DNA of 64,000 nt, from the NCBI GenBank assembly GCA_963843085.1, contig CAWJJG010000001.1, positions 124,001 to 188,000 on the forward strand. The letters run 5' to 3'. This DNA is from DASUPK01 sp963843085 (GTDB lineage: Bacteria; Actinomycetota; Thermoleophilia; Solirubrobacterales; 70-9). The position numbers and the translations under genes are program-made. The notes under the pieces were generated by a model. It did not search any database and was not told the DNA's origin. It was given only the letters and a program-made list of their open reading frames with translations. This document shows, in pieces, positions 1-8,469 of this stretch. Every line of letters starts with the position of its first letter. The first letter of the stretch is position 1.

Positions 1-426
1 CCCAGCTGGGCCGACAATGTCAACGGCGATGTAGTCAGCTACGCGACGACGTTTGCGGACGGGAATGCGGCGCCATTCACCGATATCCCGGGGCATGAGC
101 TGCTCCTGCAGGCAACGATCAGGTTCTGCAAGGTCCCGAACGTCGTGGGACAGCCTAAGGCCGCGGCAACGGCAGCCGTCTCCGCCGCCGACTGCACCTC
201 GACAGCGACCCAGCAGAAGCTTCAGCTGAAGGCGATCAAGAAGACCTTCTCGAAGAAGAAGAAGAGGAAGATCAAGGCCAAGAACAAGGCATTGAAGGCT
301 CAGAACGGACTTGTTCTCAGTCAGGGCACCGCGCCGGGAACAACGGCTGCGCCGCCCGGACCGGCTGTCGCTCTCAAGGTTGGCGAGGTCGTCAAGCCGA
401 AGAAGAAGAAGAAGAAGCGGAAGTAG
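1..426 (+). CDS. PASTA-domain protein, C-terminal fragment (5' end outside window)
   Basis: The frame is open from base 1, so only the C-terminal 141 residues are seen. The stretch beginning FCKVPNVVGQ and ending VALKVGEVV has the hallmarks of a PASTA repeat (VPNVVG start, alanine-rich helix, closing V-L-V strand), a domain that usually binds muropeptides or beta-lactams. A lysine-rich insert (TFSKKKKRKIKAKNKALK) sits inside the repeat and the protein ends in KPKKKKKKRK. Three other exported or membrane proteins in this window also end in basic tails. The N-terminal domain is unknown, so no enzymatic role is claimed. It converges on the deacetylase gene with no gap. Confidence 0.6.
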   Translation, partial: PSWADNVNGDVVSYATTFADGNAAPFTDIPGHELLLQATIRFCKVPNVVGQPKAAATAAVSAADCTSTATQQKLQLKAIKKTFSKKKKRKIKAKNKALKAQNGLVLSQGTAPGTTAAPPGPAVALKVGEVVKPKKKKKKRK

Positions 427-1380
427 CTACGCGCCGGGCTCGTTCAGCTTTTGCTCCAGTCCGGCGACTCCGTCCGACCCATCCACCCTGATTCGTTTCA
501 GCGTGAAGATCTCACTCTTTTGGGCGAGTCCCTCGTCGGTCGTCGTGGCGCCTAGGTAGCCGGCCGCGCGGACCGCTTGGACGGCCTGGTCGTCGTAGCG
601 CCCGGACGGATAGCAGAAGAAGTTGACGGGCTGGTGGAAGCGCTGCTGGAGCATCCGGCGTGAGCCGGCGATCTCGTCATGGAGCTGAGCCCCACTCGCT
701 TGCGAGACGTCGACGTGGTTGATCGTGTGCGAGTCGAGCTCCCAGCCGTCGTTGATCATCGTCCGCACCATCTGGTCGCTGAGCTCCGCGTTCGGCCGGC
801 CGATGCGGCCGGCGATCGCGCTGAGGACTCCGGGCCAGCCGAGCTTGCGCAGCTCCGGGCGGGCGTAGACGTACTGGCTGCGGTAGCCGTCGTCGAAGGA
901 GACGACGACGGGCTTCGGGGGCAGCTCGCCGCCCTTGAGCCACGCGTCGTAGACCTGGTTCAGGCTGACTCCCACGTACCCCTTCTTCCGCAGCATCTCC
1001 ATCTGCGCGTCGAAGCTCTTCGGGTCGACGTAGAGCTCGGGCAGCTGCGCGCTGGACGGCGGGGCCGCGATCACGTGATACATGAGGATCGGGACAGGTG
1101 ACTGCGACTTGACCATCTCCCCAGTCGGCGGAGGCGGCCCAAGCCCGCCGGGTTGCAGCTTGGTGCCGTCACCCGAGCGCTTCTTACCGTGCGCGTTCGC
1201 GGTGCTCGAGCCGGAGTGGCCTCCGCCGGAGTCACGGGATGCCCCAACGGCCACCCCGACGACGAGCGCGGCGACCGCGACGAACCCAAGCGCCAGCCGC
1301 CTTCGTCTCTGGAGCCGCCGGCGCTGCTCGCGCCGGCGGCGCTCAGTCCTGGTCTCGGGCGAAGTCGAGGGCGTCGTCAT
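427..1380 (-). CDS. Polysaccharide deacetylase (NodB-homology, CE4-like), membrane-anchored
   Basis: Predicted 317-aa protein starting MTTPSTSPET. An arginine-rich cytoplasmic head (residues 10-28) is followed by one membrane segment (about 29-47) and a low-complexity linker, then a NodB-type domain: VPILMYHVI (about 96), SFDDGYRSQY (about 158, metal-binding Asp pair), DSHTINHVDV (metal-binding His motif) and FCYPSGRYDD. The family removes N- or O-acetyl groups from peptidoglycan or other glycans outside the cell. The open frame extends further upstream to 1491, but that stretch overlaps the NTF2-like gene and the chosen ATG leaves only a 38-nt overlap. It is the last gene of a short leftward group behind the acyl-CoA ligase. 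The natural glycan substrate cannot be told from sequence. Confidence 0.85.
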   Translation of the reverse strand: MTTPSTSPETRTERRRREQRRRLQRRRRLALGFVAVAALVVGVAVGASRDSGGGHSGSSTANAHGKKRSGDGTKLQPGGLGPPPPTGEMVKSQSPVPILMYHVIAAPPSSAQLPELYVDPKSFDAQMEMLRKKGYVGVSLNQVYDAWLKGGELPPKPVVVSFDDGYRSQYVYARPELRKLGWPGVLSAIAGRIGRPNAELSDQMVRTMINDGWELDSHTINHVDVSQASGAQLHDEIAGSRRMLQQRFHQPVNFFCYPSGRYDDQAVQAVRAAGYLGATTTDEGLAQKSEIFTLKRIRVDGSDGVAGLEQKLNEPGA

Positions 1381-1780
1381 GCTCGAAGAAGACGTTGAGG
1401 CGCGAAGGTAGCCCCCCGTCGAAGGCGACAACGGCACTGAACTCGATCTTGCCCGCGATCCTAGACGCGCGGCCCCTGCCCGACCAGGCACCGCGCTCGA
1501 TCAATCTGCCGTTCACCTCGCTCGGCTCGGAGAGAGCCTCGTAACGAACCTGGTCCCACGGGTCATCGAACTCCTCGATGAAGGGCTCGATCTCCTCGCG
1601 GCGGTGAAACTCGCCTCCGCCCGGCCAGGCGGGATCGGTGCTCAACGTCAGGTCGTCGCCGACGAGCGTGAAGAGCCGGTCGTAGTCGCGTTCGTTCCAG
1701 GCGTTCATCACCGAATGGAAGGCGTCCGCCATCTCCTTGACCCCGAGACGCACCTCTCGCCGCGAATCGGGCTCGCTCAC
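1343..1780 (-). CDS. NTF2-like (SnoaL/DUF4440-type) protein
   Basis: 145 aa. The pattern VMNAWNERDYDRLFTLVGDD followed by STDPAWPGGGEF and a C-terminal strand region is typical of small NTF2-fold proteins, in which a conical barrel binds a small ligand. No catalytic Asp/His pair could be assigned with certainty. The start overlaps the end of the acyl-CoA ligase gene by 4 nt, and the 3' end overlaps the deacetylase start, so the three are probably co-transcribed. NTF2-like proteins are often fused to or encoded with larger enzymes, but a link to fatty-acid activation here is only inferred from position. Confidence 0.65.
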   Translation of the reverse strand: MSEPDSRREVRLGVKEMADAFHSVMNAWNERDYDRLFTLVGDDLTLSTDPAWPGGGEFHRREEIEPFIEEFDDPWDQVRYEALSEPSEVNGRLIERGAWSGRGRASRIAGKIEFSAVVAFDGGLPSRLNVFFEHDDALDFARDQD

Positions 1781-3597
1781 GAGGAGTAAAGCGCCTCGAT
1801 CTCCTCGGCGTACTTCTCGTCGATGGGCTTGCGCTTCAGCTTCATCGTCGGCGTGAGCTCTTCCCCGCCCGGCTCCCAGGGCTCGGCAAGGATCTTGAAC
1901 TTCTTGATCTGCTCGACGCGGGCCATCTTCTCGTTCGCCTGATCGACGGCGGCTTGGACCGCGTCCTTGGCCTTCTCCTCGTCGGCCAGCTCTTCGAGCG
2001 ACTTCCCCTCGAGCCCGTTCTGCGACGCCCAGACGGGCGCGAAGTCGGGATCGAGGACCACCAGCGCGACGTTGTACGGCCGACCGTCGCCGATCGCCAC
2101 GGCCTGGCCGATGAGGGGGCTCGCCGTCTTCAGATGGGCCTCGATGTTGGCCGGCGACATGTTCTTGCCGGCGGCGTTGATGATCAGCTCCTTCTTGCGA
2201 TCGACGATCTTGAGGTAGCCGTCCTCGTCGATCTCGCCGATGTCGCCGGTCCGCAGCCAGCCGTCATCGGTGAAGGCCTCCTCGTTCTTCTCCGGGAGCT
2301 TGCGATACCCGGGCATCACGCAGTCGGCCTTGACCAGGACCTCGCCGTCATCGTCCAGCCTGATCTCGATGCCGGGGGTCGGCGGGCCGACGGTGCCCAG
2401 CTTGATCCGATCGGGCGGGTTGATCGTCCCAAGCCCGCAGGTCTCCGACATGCCCCAGAGCTCACCGATCGGGATGCCGATCGCGTGGAAGAACTCGAGC
2501 ACCTCGAGCGGCGTGGGCGCGGCCCCCGCATTAATGGCGATCGCCTCGTCTAGGCCGAGCTGCTTCCGCAGCTCGGCGAACATCTGCTCATCGGCCTTTG
2601 CGGCGGCCTCCGCGATCTCGGGGGGAACCTCCTCCCCGGCCTGTTCGAGCCGGACCTTCTGTATCGATGCGTCGAGGCCCTTCTGGGCCGCCTCGCGCGG
2701 CTCGTCGGGCAGCCCCGCCATCATCGCCTCGAGTCCGCTCTTGAGCTTCTCGAAGATGCGCGGCACCGCGAAGAACCAGGTCGGCCTGACCTTCGGCAGG
2801 AATTCCGCGATCCGCCTGGGATCCGCGCAGACCGTGACCGAGACCCCCTTGGTCACCGGCAGGTAGTAGTGAGCGTTCCGCTCGGCGACGTGCGCGGCCG
2901 GCAGCCAGGAGATCACCTTTCCGCCGCGCTCGGGCAGCTCGATCATCTCGTCGGCGGTGGCGACGGCGAAGAGCAGGTTGCGGTGCGTGAGCTGGACGCC
3001 CTTCGGTGGCCCTGTGGTGCCGGACGTGTAGATCAGGGTGAGGAGGTCGTCCGGGCCGAGCTGCTCGACCGACTCCGCGGGGTCGAACTCCGGGTCCATC
3101 TCCATCACCTCGTCGAGACTGTGATCGCCGCCGTCGCTGTCCACGACGATCACGTGCTCGAGGGAGGGAAGGTCATCGCGGATCGCCTCGAACTTCTCGA
3201 GGTAGGCCTCCTCGATGATCGCGACCTTGCTCTCGGCGTCCGAGACCAGGTACTGAATCTGCTCCGGCGCATAGGTCTGGTAGATGGAGAACGGGATCGC
3301 GCCGAGCGAGACCGCGGCCAGGTCGCACGGGATGAACTCCCAGCGGTTGCCGAGCATGATCGCGACGGTGTCGCCCTTGCCCACGCCGAGCTTCGCCAGG
3401 CCGCCGGCGATCCTGTGGACGATGGCCTTTAGCTCGTTCCAGCTCAGCTCCTGATCTCGGGCCTCATCGCGGATCGCCATGTCGTCGCCCAGGCGGTCGA
3501 CGACCTCGTAGAACGCCTTGACCAGGTTCTCGGCAGGCAGCTCAGGCGCGTCGCCGCCGCTCGCGTGGCGCTCTGAAGTCGTGACCTCCACTGGCAA
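1777..3597 (-). CDS. Long-chain fatty-acid--CoA ligase (AMP-forming, FadD15-type)
   Basis: 606 aa, the usual length for long-chain acyl-CoA synthetases. It activates fatty acids through an acyl-AMP intermediate to give acyl-CoA. The phosphate-binding loop YTSGTTGPPKG is at residues 190-200, the adenine-binding motif reads GELWGMSETCG, and the A8 hinge region is DGWLRTGDIGEIDEDGY followed by VDRKKELIINAAGKN, containing the hinge Asp and the catalytic-lysine neighbourhood. The 'DRKKELI..AAGKN' form is that of bacterial long-chain (FadD15-like) members rather than acetyl-CoA synthetase. No transmembrane segment is obvious. First gene of a leftward trio with the NTF2-like and deacetylase genes. 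Confidence 0.9.
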   Translation of the reverse strand: MPVEVTTSERHASGGDAPELPAENLVKAFYEVVDRLGDDMAIRDEARDQELSWNELKAIVHRIAGGLAKLGVGKGDTVAIMLGNRWEFIPCDLAAVSLGAIPFSIYQTYAPEQIQYLVSDAESKVAIIEEAYLEKFEAIRDDLPSLEHVIVVDSDGGDHSLDEVMEMDPEFDPAESVEQLGPDDLLTLIYTSGTTGPPKGVQLTHRNLLFAVATADEMIELPERGGKVISWLPAAHVAERNAHYYLPVTKGVSVTVCADPRRIAEFLPKVRPTWFFAVPRIFEKLKSGLEAMMAGLPDEPREAAQKGLDASIQKVRLEQAGEEVPPEIAEAAAKADEQMFAELRKQLGLDEAIAINAGAAPTPLEVLEFFHAIGIPIGELWGMSETCGLGTINPPDRIKLGTVGPPTPGIEIRLDDDGEVLVKADCVMPGYRKLPEKNEEAFTDDGWLRTGDIGEIDEDGYLKIVDRKKELIINAAGKNMSPANIEAHLKTASPLIGQAVAIGDGRPYNVALVVLDPDFAPVWASQNGLEGKSLEELADEEKAKDAVQAAVDQANEKMARVEQIKKFKILAEPWEPGGEELTPTMKLKRKPIDEKYAEEIEALYSS

Positions 3598-3659
3598 CTC
3601 TCCTCTCCTCGGAAAGACCTGCCGGAAAACGCTACACCAGCGGCGGCCGTGGGCCCCGC

Positions 3660-4913
3660 CTACTTGGGATTGAGGGCATCGGTGCCCAGTCGTCCGAGGT
3701 CATTTGTGAGGCCGACGACGAACAGCAACATGATGAGCAGGAAGCCGATGGCGCTGGCACGCTCGATGACGACGAACGGAACCCGCTGCCCCCGGATCTT
3801 CTCGACCAGGCTCCAGAAGATGTGGCCGCCGTCGAGCGGGAGGAACGGAAAGAGGTTGATGATGCCGAGCGAGAGGCTGATCACGGCGAGGACGAACAGG
3901 CCCTCCTTGGGCCCGAAGCCGATCGCCTCGTTCAGCGCCCGCGAGCTGCCCACCGGACCCGAGAGCTGCTTTCGCTCCTGGGGCAGGAAGAGCCGAGAGA
4001 TCGCGGACACGGTCTTGGAGGTGATCAGCCACATCGTGTCCCCGGCATAGCTCGCAGCCTGGGAGGGCGTGTCGATCGGGGTTATCGAGGTCGGCTCGAA
4101 GCGAACCCCCAGCAGTGCCTGCTGCGCCCCCGCGTCGTAGCGGGGAGTGATCCGGAGCGGCACCTGCTTGCCGTTCCTTGAGACGACGATCGCCACGGGT
4201 GTCGTCGCCCGGCAGCCTGTCGTCGGGTCGCCGGAGCACTTGTGGGTGCCGATCTGCTCCCGAAACCTGTCGGCCCGATCGTTCCCGTTGAGGTTGTCGA
4301 ACGTGCGCCCATCAATCGAGACGACCTTGTCTCCCGGCTTCAGCTGCCCCGCCGCCGCCGCGTTCTTCGTCAGCTCCGCGACCTTCAGGTCAGGACCGGT
4401 CACCTGGTTCAGGGTGAAGGCGAGGAAGAAGAGGATCACGAAGGCCAGGACGATGTTCACGACGGGCCCAGCGGCGATCACCGCGACTCGCTTCCAGACC
4501 GGCTGGTTGTAGTACGCCCGCTTGAGCACGTCGGGCGTCATCACCTCCTGGTCGGCCGGATTCTGCCCGGCCGATTCGATCCGCTCGAGCAGGCCCTCGG
4601 GCGTGTCGCGACCCGCATCCGTCGCGGTCGCAAGCTCCGGCCGGCCCGTCAATGAGCCCCCGGTTCCCTCGGCGGCGACCTCCGCCTCCTCGAGCTCCTC
4701 GGGGTTCATCCCGGTGATCTTCACGAAGCCGCCGAGGGGGATCATGCCGATGCCGTACTCCGTCTCCCCGCGCTTGATGCTCCACAGCTTCGGTGGAAAG
4801 AATAGGAAGAAGCGCTCGACCCGCATGCCGGTCATCTTCGCGACGACGAAGTGCCCGCCCTCGTGCAGCATGATGAGGGAAGCGAAGCCCACGATCACCA
4901 GGACCCAGGTCAC
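3660..4913 (-). CDS. rseP: Site-2 intramembrane zinc metalloprotease (RseP/RasP, M50B)
   Basis: 417 aa. The metal-binding motif HEGGH is at residues 17-21 in the first membrane segment, a PDZ-like domain (LKPGDKVVSIDGRTF) lies mid-protein, and the third metal ligand motif LDGGH is at about 360-364. The family cleaves membrane-anchored anti-sigma factors or signal-peptide remnants within the membrane. A hydrophilic insert between the first helices (about 75-125), rich in E and T, is longer than in E. coli RseP. The start codon overlaps the dxr stop by 4 nt, matching the widespread dxr-rseP pair. Confidence 0.93.
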   Translation of the reverse strand: MTWVLVIVGFASLIMLHEGGHFVVAKMTGMRVERFFLFFPPKLWSIKRGETEYGIGMIPLGGFVKITGMNPEELEEAEVAAEGTGGSLTGRPELATATDAGRDTPEGLLERIESAGQNPADQEVMTPDVLKRAYYNQPVWKRVAVIAAGPVVNIVLAFVILFFLAFTLNQVTGPDLKVAELTKNAAAAGQLKPGDKVVSIDGRTFDNLNGNDRADRFREQIGTHKCSGDPTTGCRATTPVAIVVSRNGKQVPLRITPRYDAGAQQALLGVRFEPTSITPIDTPSQAASYAGDTMWLITSKTVSAISRLFLPQERKQLSGPVGSSRALNEAIGFGPKEGLFVLAVISLSLGIINLFPFLPLDGGHIFWSLVEKIRGQRVPFVVIERASAIGFLLIMLLFVVGLTNDLGRLGTDALNPK

Positions 4914-6055
4914 GCGACTGCCAGGCCTTCGACCAGCGCACGCGCGTGCTCGCGTGCGGCTGCGTCGACCTCGAAGAGATCGTCGAAGTGGCGAACCGGG
5001 CCCGCGGGAAGCGCCTCCAGCGTGCGCTCGATCACCTCGGGAATGCCCGTGAAGGGGATCCGCTGCTCGAGGAAGGCCTCGACGGCGACCTCATCGGCGG
5101 CGTTCAGCACGCAGGGCGCGGTACCACCGGCCTCCCCGGCCTCGCGTGCCAGGCGCAGGCAGGCGAACGTGTCGGTGTCCGGTGTCTCGAAACTGAGCTC
5201 CCCGACCGCGGCCAGGTCGAGGGTGGGGACGTCCACGTCCGCACGCTCGGGATGCTGGAGGGCGTACGAGATCGGGACCTTCATGTCCGGGTAGCCGAGA
5301 TGGGCGAGCGAGGCGCCGTCGTTTAGGTCGATCAGGGAGTGGACGATCGACTGCGGATGGACCACGACGTCGATTCGCTCGTACGGGACACCGAAGAGGT
5401 GGTGCGCTTCGATCATTTCGAAGCCCTTGTTCATCAGGGTGGCCGAGTCGATCGTGATCCGGCCTCCCATCTCCCAGGTCGGGTGGGCGAGGGCCTCCTC
5501 GGCCGTCACACCCGAAAGGTCGGTCCGGCCTCGGAAGGGCCCGCCGGAGGCGGTCAGCACGAGCCGGTCCACGGTTCCCGGCGGCTCGGCCGCGGTCAGC
5601 TGGTAGAGCGCCGAGTGCTCGGAGTCGACCGGAAGGATGCGGGCGTCGGTGGCCTCGGCGAGCGTCATGACCAGCTCCCCGCCGATCACCAGGCTCTCCT
5701 TGTTGGCGAGGGCCAGGTCGATGCCCTCGGTGAGGGCGACGATCGTGGGGCCGAGGCCCGCCGCGCCGACGACGGCGTTCAGGACGAGGTCCGGCTTCGA
5801 CTCGGCGATCAGCTCGCGAACGCCATCCTCGCCGGCGAGGACGCGCCCGCCCCACGCCGAGCCGGCCCGTTCGGCCGATTCCACATGGGCGAGCGCCACC
5901 GCCGGGACGCCGTGCTCCTTCGCCTGAGCGAGCACGCGTTCCCAGCTCGAGTCGGCCGAGAGCCCGACGACCTGAAGCTCCCCGGAGGCACCGATCACCT
6001 CGAGGGCCTGGGTGCCGATCGATCCCGTCGACCCGAGTATCAGCACTCGTTTCAC
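4910..6055 (-). CDS. dxr: 1-deoxy-D-xylulose 5-phosphate reductoisomerase
   Basis: 381 aa. Catalyses the NADPH-dependent rearrangement and reduction of DXP to MEP, the committed step of the non-mevalonate isoprenoid pathway. The N-terminal nucleotide-binding motif is LGSTGSIGTQALEVI (residues 7-21); later motifs LALANKESLVIGGE, PVDSEHSALYQL and NKGFEMIEAHHLF provide the metal and substrate ligands. It makes isoprenoid precursors used by UppS, encoded in the next operon. Overlaps rseP by 4 nt. In many relatives dxr directly follows cdsA; here two unrelated genes separate them. Confidence 0.96.
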   Translation of the reverse strand: MKRVLILGSTGSIGTQALEVIGASGELQVVGLSADSSWERVLAQAKEHGVPAVALAHVESAERAGSAWGGRVLAGEDGVRELIAESKPDLVLNAVVGAAGLGPTIVALTEGIDLALANKESLVIGGELVMTLAEATDARILPVDSEHSALYQLTAAEPPGTVDRLVLTASGGPFRGRTDLSGVTAEEALAHPTWEMGGRITIDSATLMNKGFEMIEAHHLFGVPYERIDVVVHPQSIVHSLIDLNDGASLAHLGYPDMKVPISYALQHPERADVDVPTLDLAAVGELSFETPDTDTFACLRLAREAGEAGGTAPCVLNAADEVAVEAFLEQRIPFTGIPEVIERTLEALPAGPVRHFDDLFEVDAAAREHARALVEGLAVA

Positions 6056-6097
6056 GGCCGCCAGTGTAGGCGTCAGCCGAAGCGCGCCCTAAACGAA

Positions 6098-6123
6098 GAC
6101 GGGAGGCCCGAAGGCCTCCCGTC
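6098..6123 (-). terminator. Rho-independent terminator of the secreted-protein gene
   Basis: An 11-bp perfect stem GACGGGAGGCC/GGCCTCCCGTC with a 4-nt loop lies 24 nt past the stop of the gene at 6147. On the minus strand it is followed by TTCGTTT, a moderately U-rich tail. It separates that gene from dxr. Confidence 0.75.
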
Positions 6124-6146
6124 CACCAATCTCGCGTTGCTTCGAG

Positions 6147-6671
6147 CTATCGAGTCTGAACAGCGGAGAGCTCGAACTGCGGGACCTTCAGGTCACCCAC
6201 CGTCTCGGTGCACGCCAGCGAAATCGTGTGCTTGCCGCCCTGCGGGGTGGTGACGATGTTGATGCCGAACGACGCGGTTCCGCTACCCGGGTCGTGCACG
6301 TTGGTCTTCGTGCCGTTGATCTCGACGCCGTCGAGATCGATATGGCACACGCCCTTCGCCTGGGCGCCGCCACCATCGACGGTGCCGTCGACGACGACGA
6401 AGTAACGACGCGGGAAGGCGGTCGAGCCATTCACGTTCACAGACGTGCACTTCGTGAACGTCGACGAGCTGGCCGGGTCACAGGGCGTCGTGCCCGTCTG
6501 GGCGTTGGTCGAGCCGACCCCAAGGACCTTGAGCCGGGCGTCCTTGCTCAGGCCCTTGTACTCCACCTTCTTGCTGGTCGCGGCATACGCGCCTCCTCCG
6601 AGAGCCACGCAGAGCGCGATGAATCCGATCACAGCGCCGGCGGATGGCCGGCGACTGAGCAGCTTCTTCAT
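6147..6671 (-). CDS. Secreted protein of unknown function
   Basis: 174 aa starting MKKLLSRRPSAG. The ATG at 6671 is chosen because GAAAGGGAG lies at the right distance upstream, while the open frame runs on to 6758 without one. A signal-type segment (AGAVIGFIALCVALGGGAYA, about 11-30) is followed by a beta-rich domain containing two Cys pairs (CDPASSSTFTKC and CHIDLDG...CTETVG). The leader resembles the AYAA-type signal seen on many secreted actinobacterial proteins. I do not recognise the mature domain. Together with the cyclase it interrupts the normal cdsA-dxr junction. Confidence 0.75.
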   Translation of the reverse strand: MKKLLSRRPSAGAVIGFIALCVALGGGAYAATSKKVEYKGLSKDARLKVLGVGSTNAQTGTTPCDPASSSTFTKCTSVNVNGSTAFPRRYFVVVDGTVDGGGAQAKGVCHIDLDGVEINGTKTNVHDPGSGTASFGINIVTTPQGGKHTISLACTETVGDLKVPQFELSAVQTR

Positions 6672-6760
6672 CCAGAACCACTCCCTTTCAGGGTGTTTGT
6701 GAGCCTTCGCTGACGAAACAGCATGAGGCCGAGAAGTTGCGGCCTTGCGAGTATGCATGC

Positions 6761-7555
6761 ATGCCGCTGAGGAGGCGTAGTCGCAAGAAACCCGATCCTC
6801 CGCTCGACCCGGAGGGCATCCGGGACGTGGTCCGTCGCACCGACGCGAATCCGCAGCTGGTCGCGACCGCCCGCTTCCTGCGCCGCCTGATCCCGGGCGG
6901 CGAGCCGGAGACCGCCGAGATGCCCGAGGCGATGCAGCGTCTGATGCATGAGGTTCAGCCGACCGGCGAAAGCGCCCTGCGGGAGATCGGCAAGGGAGCG
7001 CTTCAGGCGTGGCAGGCGCTCTCCGAGGCTCAGCGGCGCAGGCAGGGTACGGCGGATGTGGCGATCCTGTTCACCGACCTGGTCGGCTTCTCCGACTGGG
7101 CGCTCAGGGCGGGCGACGAGGCGGCGCTCGAGGTCCTGCGGAAGGTCGGCGACGCCGAGCAGAAGGCGATCTCCCAGCACAAGGGGGCGATCGTGAAGCG
7201 GCTCGGCGACGGCGCCATGGCCGTGTTCAGCCACTCCGATCAGGCGGTCAACGCCGCCCTGGACGCCCAGAGGGAGATCGAGAAGATCGAGGTCGAGGAC
7301 TACAGTCCGTCCCAGCGGGCAGGCGTGCACCGAGGGACGCCGCGCAAGGTGAAGGGCGACTTCCTCGGCGTCGACGTCAACATCGCGGCTCGCGTCGGCG
7401 ACTGCGCCAAGGGGGGCGAGGTCCTGATCTCCGAGCCCGTTCGCGAGGAGCTCGACGAGAAGCGCTTCAAGTTCGGCCACTCGCACGAGCTGTCCGCTCC
7501 CGGCGCTCCGGCGGAGCTCACGGTCTGCACGGTGAAGTCCCGAAAGCGTCTCTAG
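6761..7555 (+). CDS. Class III adenylate/guanylate cyclase-domain protein
   Basis: 264 aa, soluble. A helical N-terminal part (1-95) precedes a class III nucleotidyl cyclase catalytic domain. Metal-binding Asp residues are D106 in FTDLVGFSD and D150 in KRLGDGAMAVF; K146 sits where ATP-specific enzymes carry lysine; the transition-state pair N207/R211 is in VNIAAR. All key residues being present predicts an active cAMP-forming enzyme. The start is uncertain: ATG 6761 lacks a clear ribosome-binding site, and a TTG at 6737 would add eight residues. It converges with cdsA, overlapping its end by 4 nt, so it is transcribed independently of the surrounding operons. Confidence 0.85.
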   Translation: MPLRRRSRKKPDPPLDPEGIRDVVRRTDANPQLVATARFLRRLIPGGEPETAEMPEAMQRLMHEVQPTGESALREIGKGALQAWQALSEAQRRRQGTADVAILFTDLVGFSDWALRAGDEAALEVLRKVGDAEQKAISQHKGAIVKRLGDGAMAVFSHSDQAVNAALDAQREIEKIEVEDYSPSQRAGVHRGTPRKVKGDFLGVDVNIAARVGDCAKGGEVLISEPVREELDEKRFKFGHSHELSAPGAPAELTVCTVKSRKRL

Positions 7556-8469
7556 TAGACGAACGCAACGCTCAGGTAGTACCCGACTACGACGGTGAAG
7601 AGCACGGCATCGAGGCGGTCGATCAGGCCTCCGTGGGGGCCGAAGAGGCGGCCGGTGTCCTTGACGCCGAGGTCGCGCTTGATCAGGGACGCGAACAGGT
7701 CCCCGACCGGCGCGATCACCCCGATCGCCATCCCCATCAGCAGAGCGTCGATCCCGGGCAGCCAGTCCTGGTAGAGCCCCGCGAACCAGAAGCCCATTGT
7801 CGCGCCGATGAACCCGCCGATACCGCCCTCGAGAGTCTTGTTCGGCGAGATCCGCGGCGTGATCTTGCGCGAGCCGAAGAGGCGGCCCGCGGCGTACGCG
7901 GCGGTGTCGCCCAGGAAGGTCGCGACGAGCACGTCGATCAGCAGGGCGCCGCCATGGAGCGGCAGATCGCGCAGCAGAACGGCGTGCGAGAAGCCGATCC
8001 CCATCCATGCGACCCCGAGGATGGTCATGGCGATCGAGATCGTGATCGCTTCGTGCGAGCGCCGAGCGGCCGCGAAGGCGAAGGCAAGCGGGAAGATCGC
8101 GGCGAAGGTGAGCAGGATCTGGAAAGCGCTGCCGTAGTGCGCGGCGAGCACCATCCCCCCGGCGACCGCATAGGCGGGCAGCATGATCGGCTGCTCCGGC
8201 TCCGCCATCCGGAAGAACTCGCGCAGGCCGAGGATCGCGAAGACGACCAGCGCGAGGGTGAAGAGGAGCCCTCCGACGCTGACGATCACGATCGCGAAGA
8301 TCGCCCATGGAATCGCGACGACGACCCGCGCGGTCGTCTCCGACATCTGAGGGATGAGGCGCTTGAACCGGCCGCCCCCGCCCTCCTCGGGCTCCTCGTC
8401 GACGCGCCGCACCACTATCTCCGGCTCGAGGGACTCCTCCTCGGAGAAGGGGTCGATGCCCTCGGTCAT
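7552..8469 (-). CDS. cdsA: Phosphatidate cytidylyltransferase (CDP-diacylglycerol synthase)
   Basis: 305 aa with a charged N-terminal extension of about 45 residues and then seven or eight membrane helices. The family signature is present: GDTAAYAAGRLFGSRK, then SPNKTLEGGIGGF, and near the C-terminus KRDLGVKDTGRLFGPHGG followed by DRLDAVLF. It converts phosphatidic acid and CTP to CDP-diacylglycerol, the precursor of all anionic phospholipids. It overlaps uppS by 4 nt as the last gene of the rpsB operon. Confidence 0.95.
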   Translation of the reverse strand: MTEGIDPFSEEESLEPEIVVRRVDEEPEEGGGGRFKRLIPQMSETTARVVVAIPWAIFAIVIVSVGGLLFTLALVVFAILGLREFFRMAEPEQPIMLPAYAVAGGMVLAAHYGSAFQILLTFAAIFPLAFAFAAARRSHEAITISIAMTILGVAWMGIGFSHAVLLRDLPLHGGALLIDVLVATFLGDTAAYAAGRLFGSRKITPRISPNKTLEGGIGGFIGATMGFWFAGLYQDWLPGIDALLMGMAIGVIAPVGDLFASLIKRDLGVKDTGRLFGPHGGLIDRLDAVLFTVVVGYYLSVAFVY

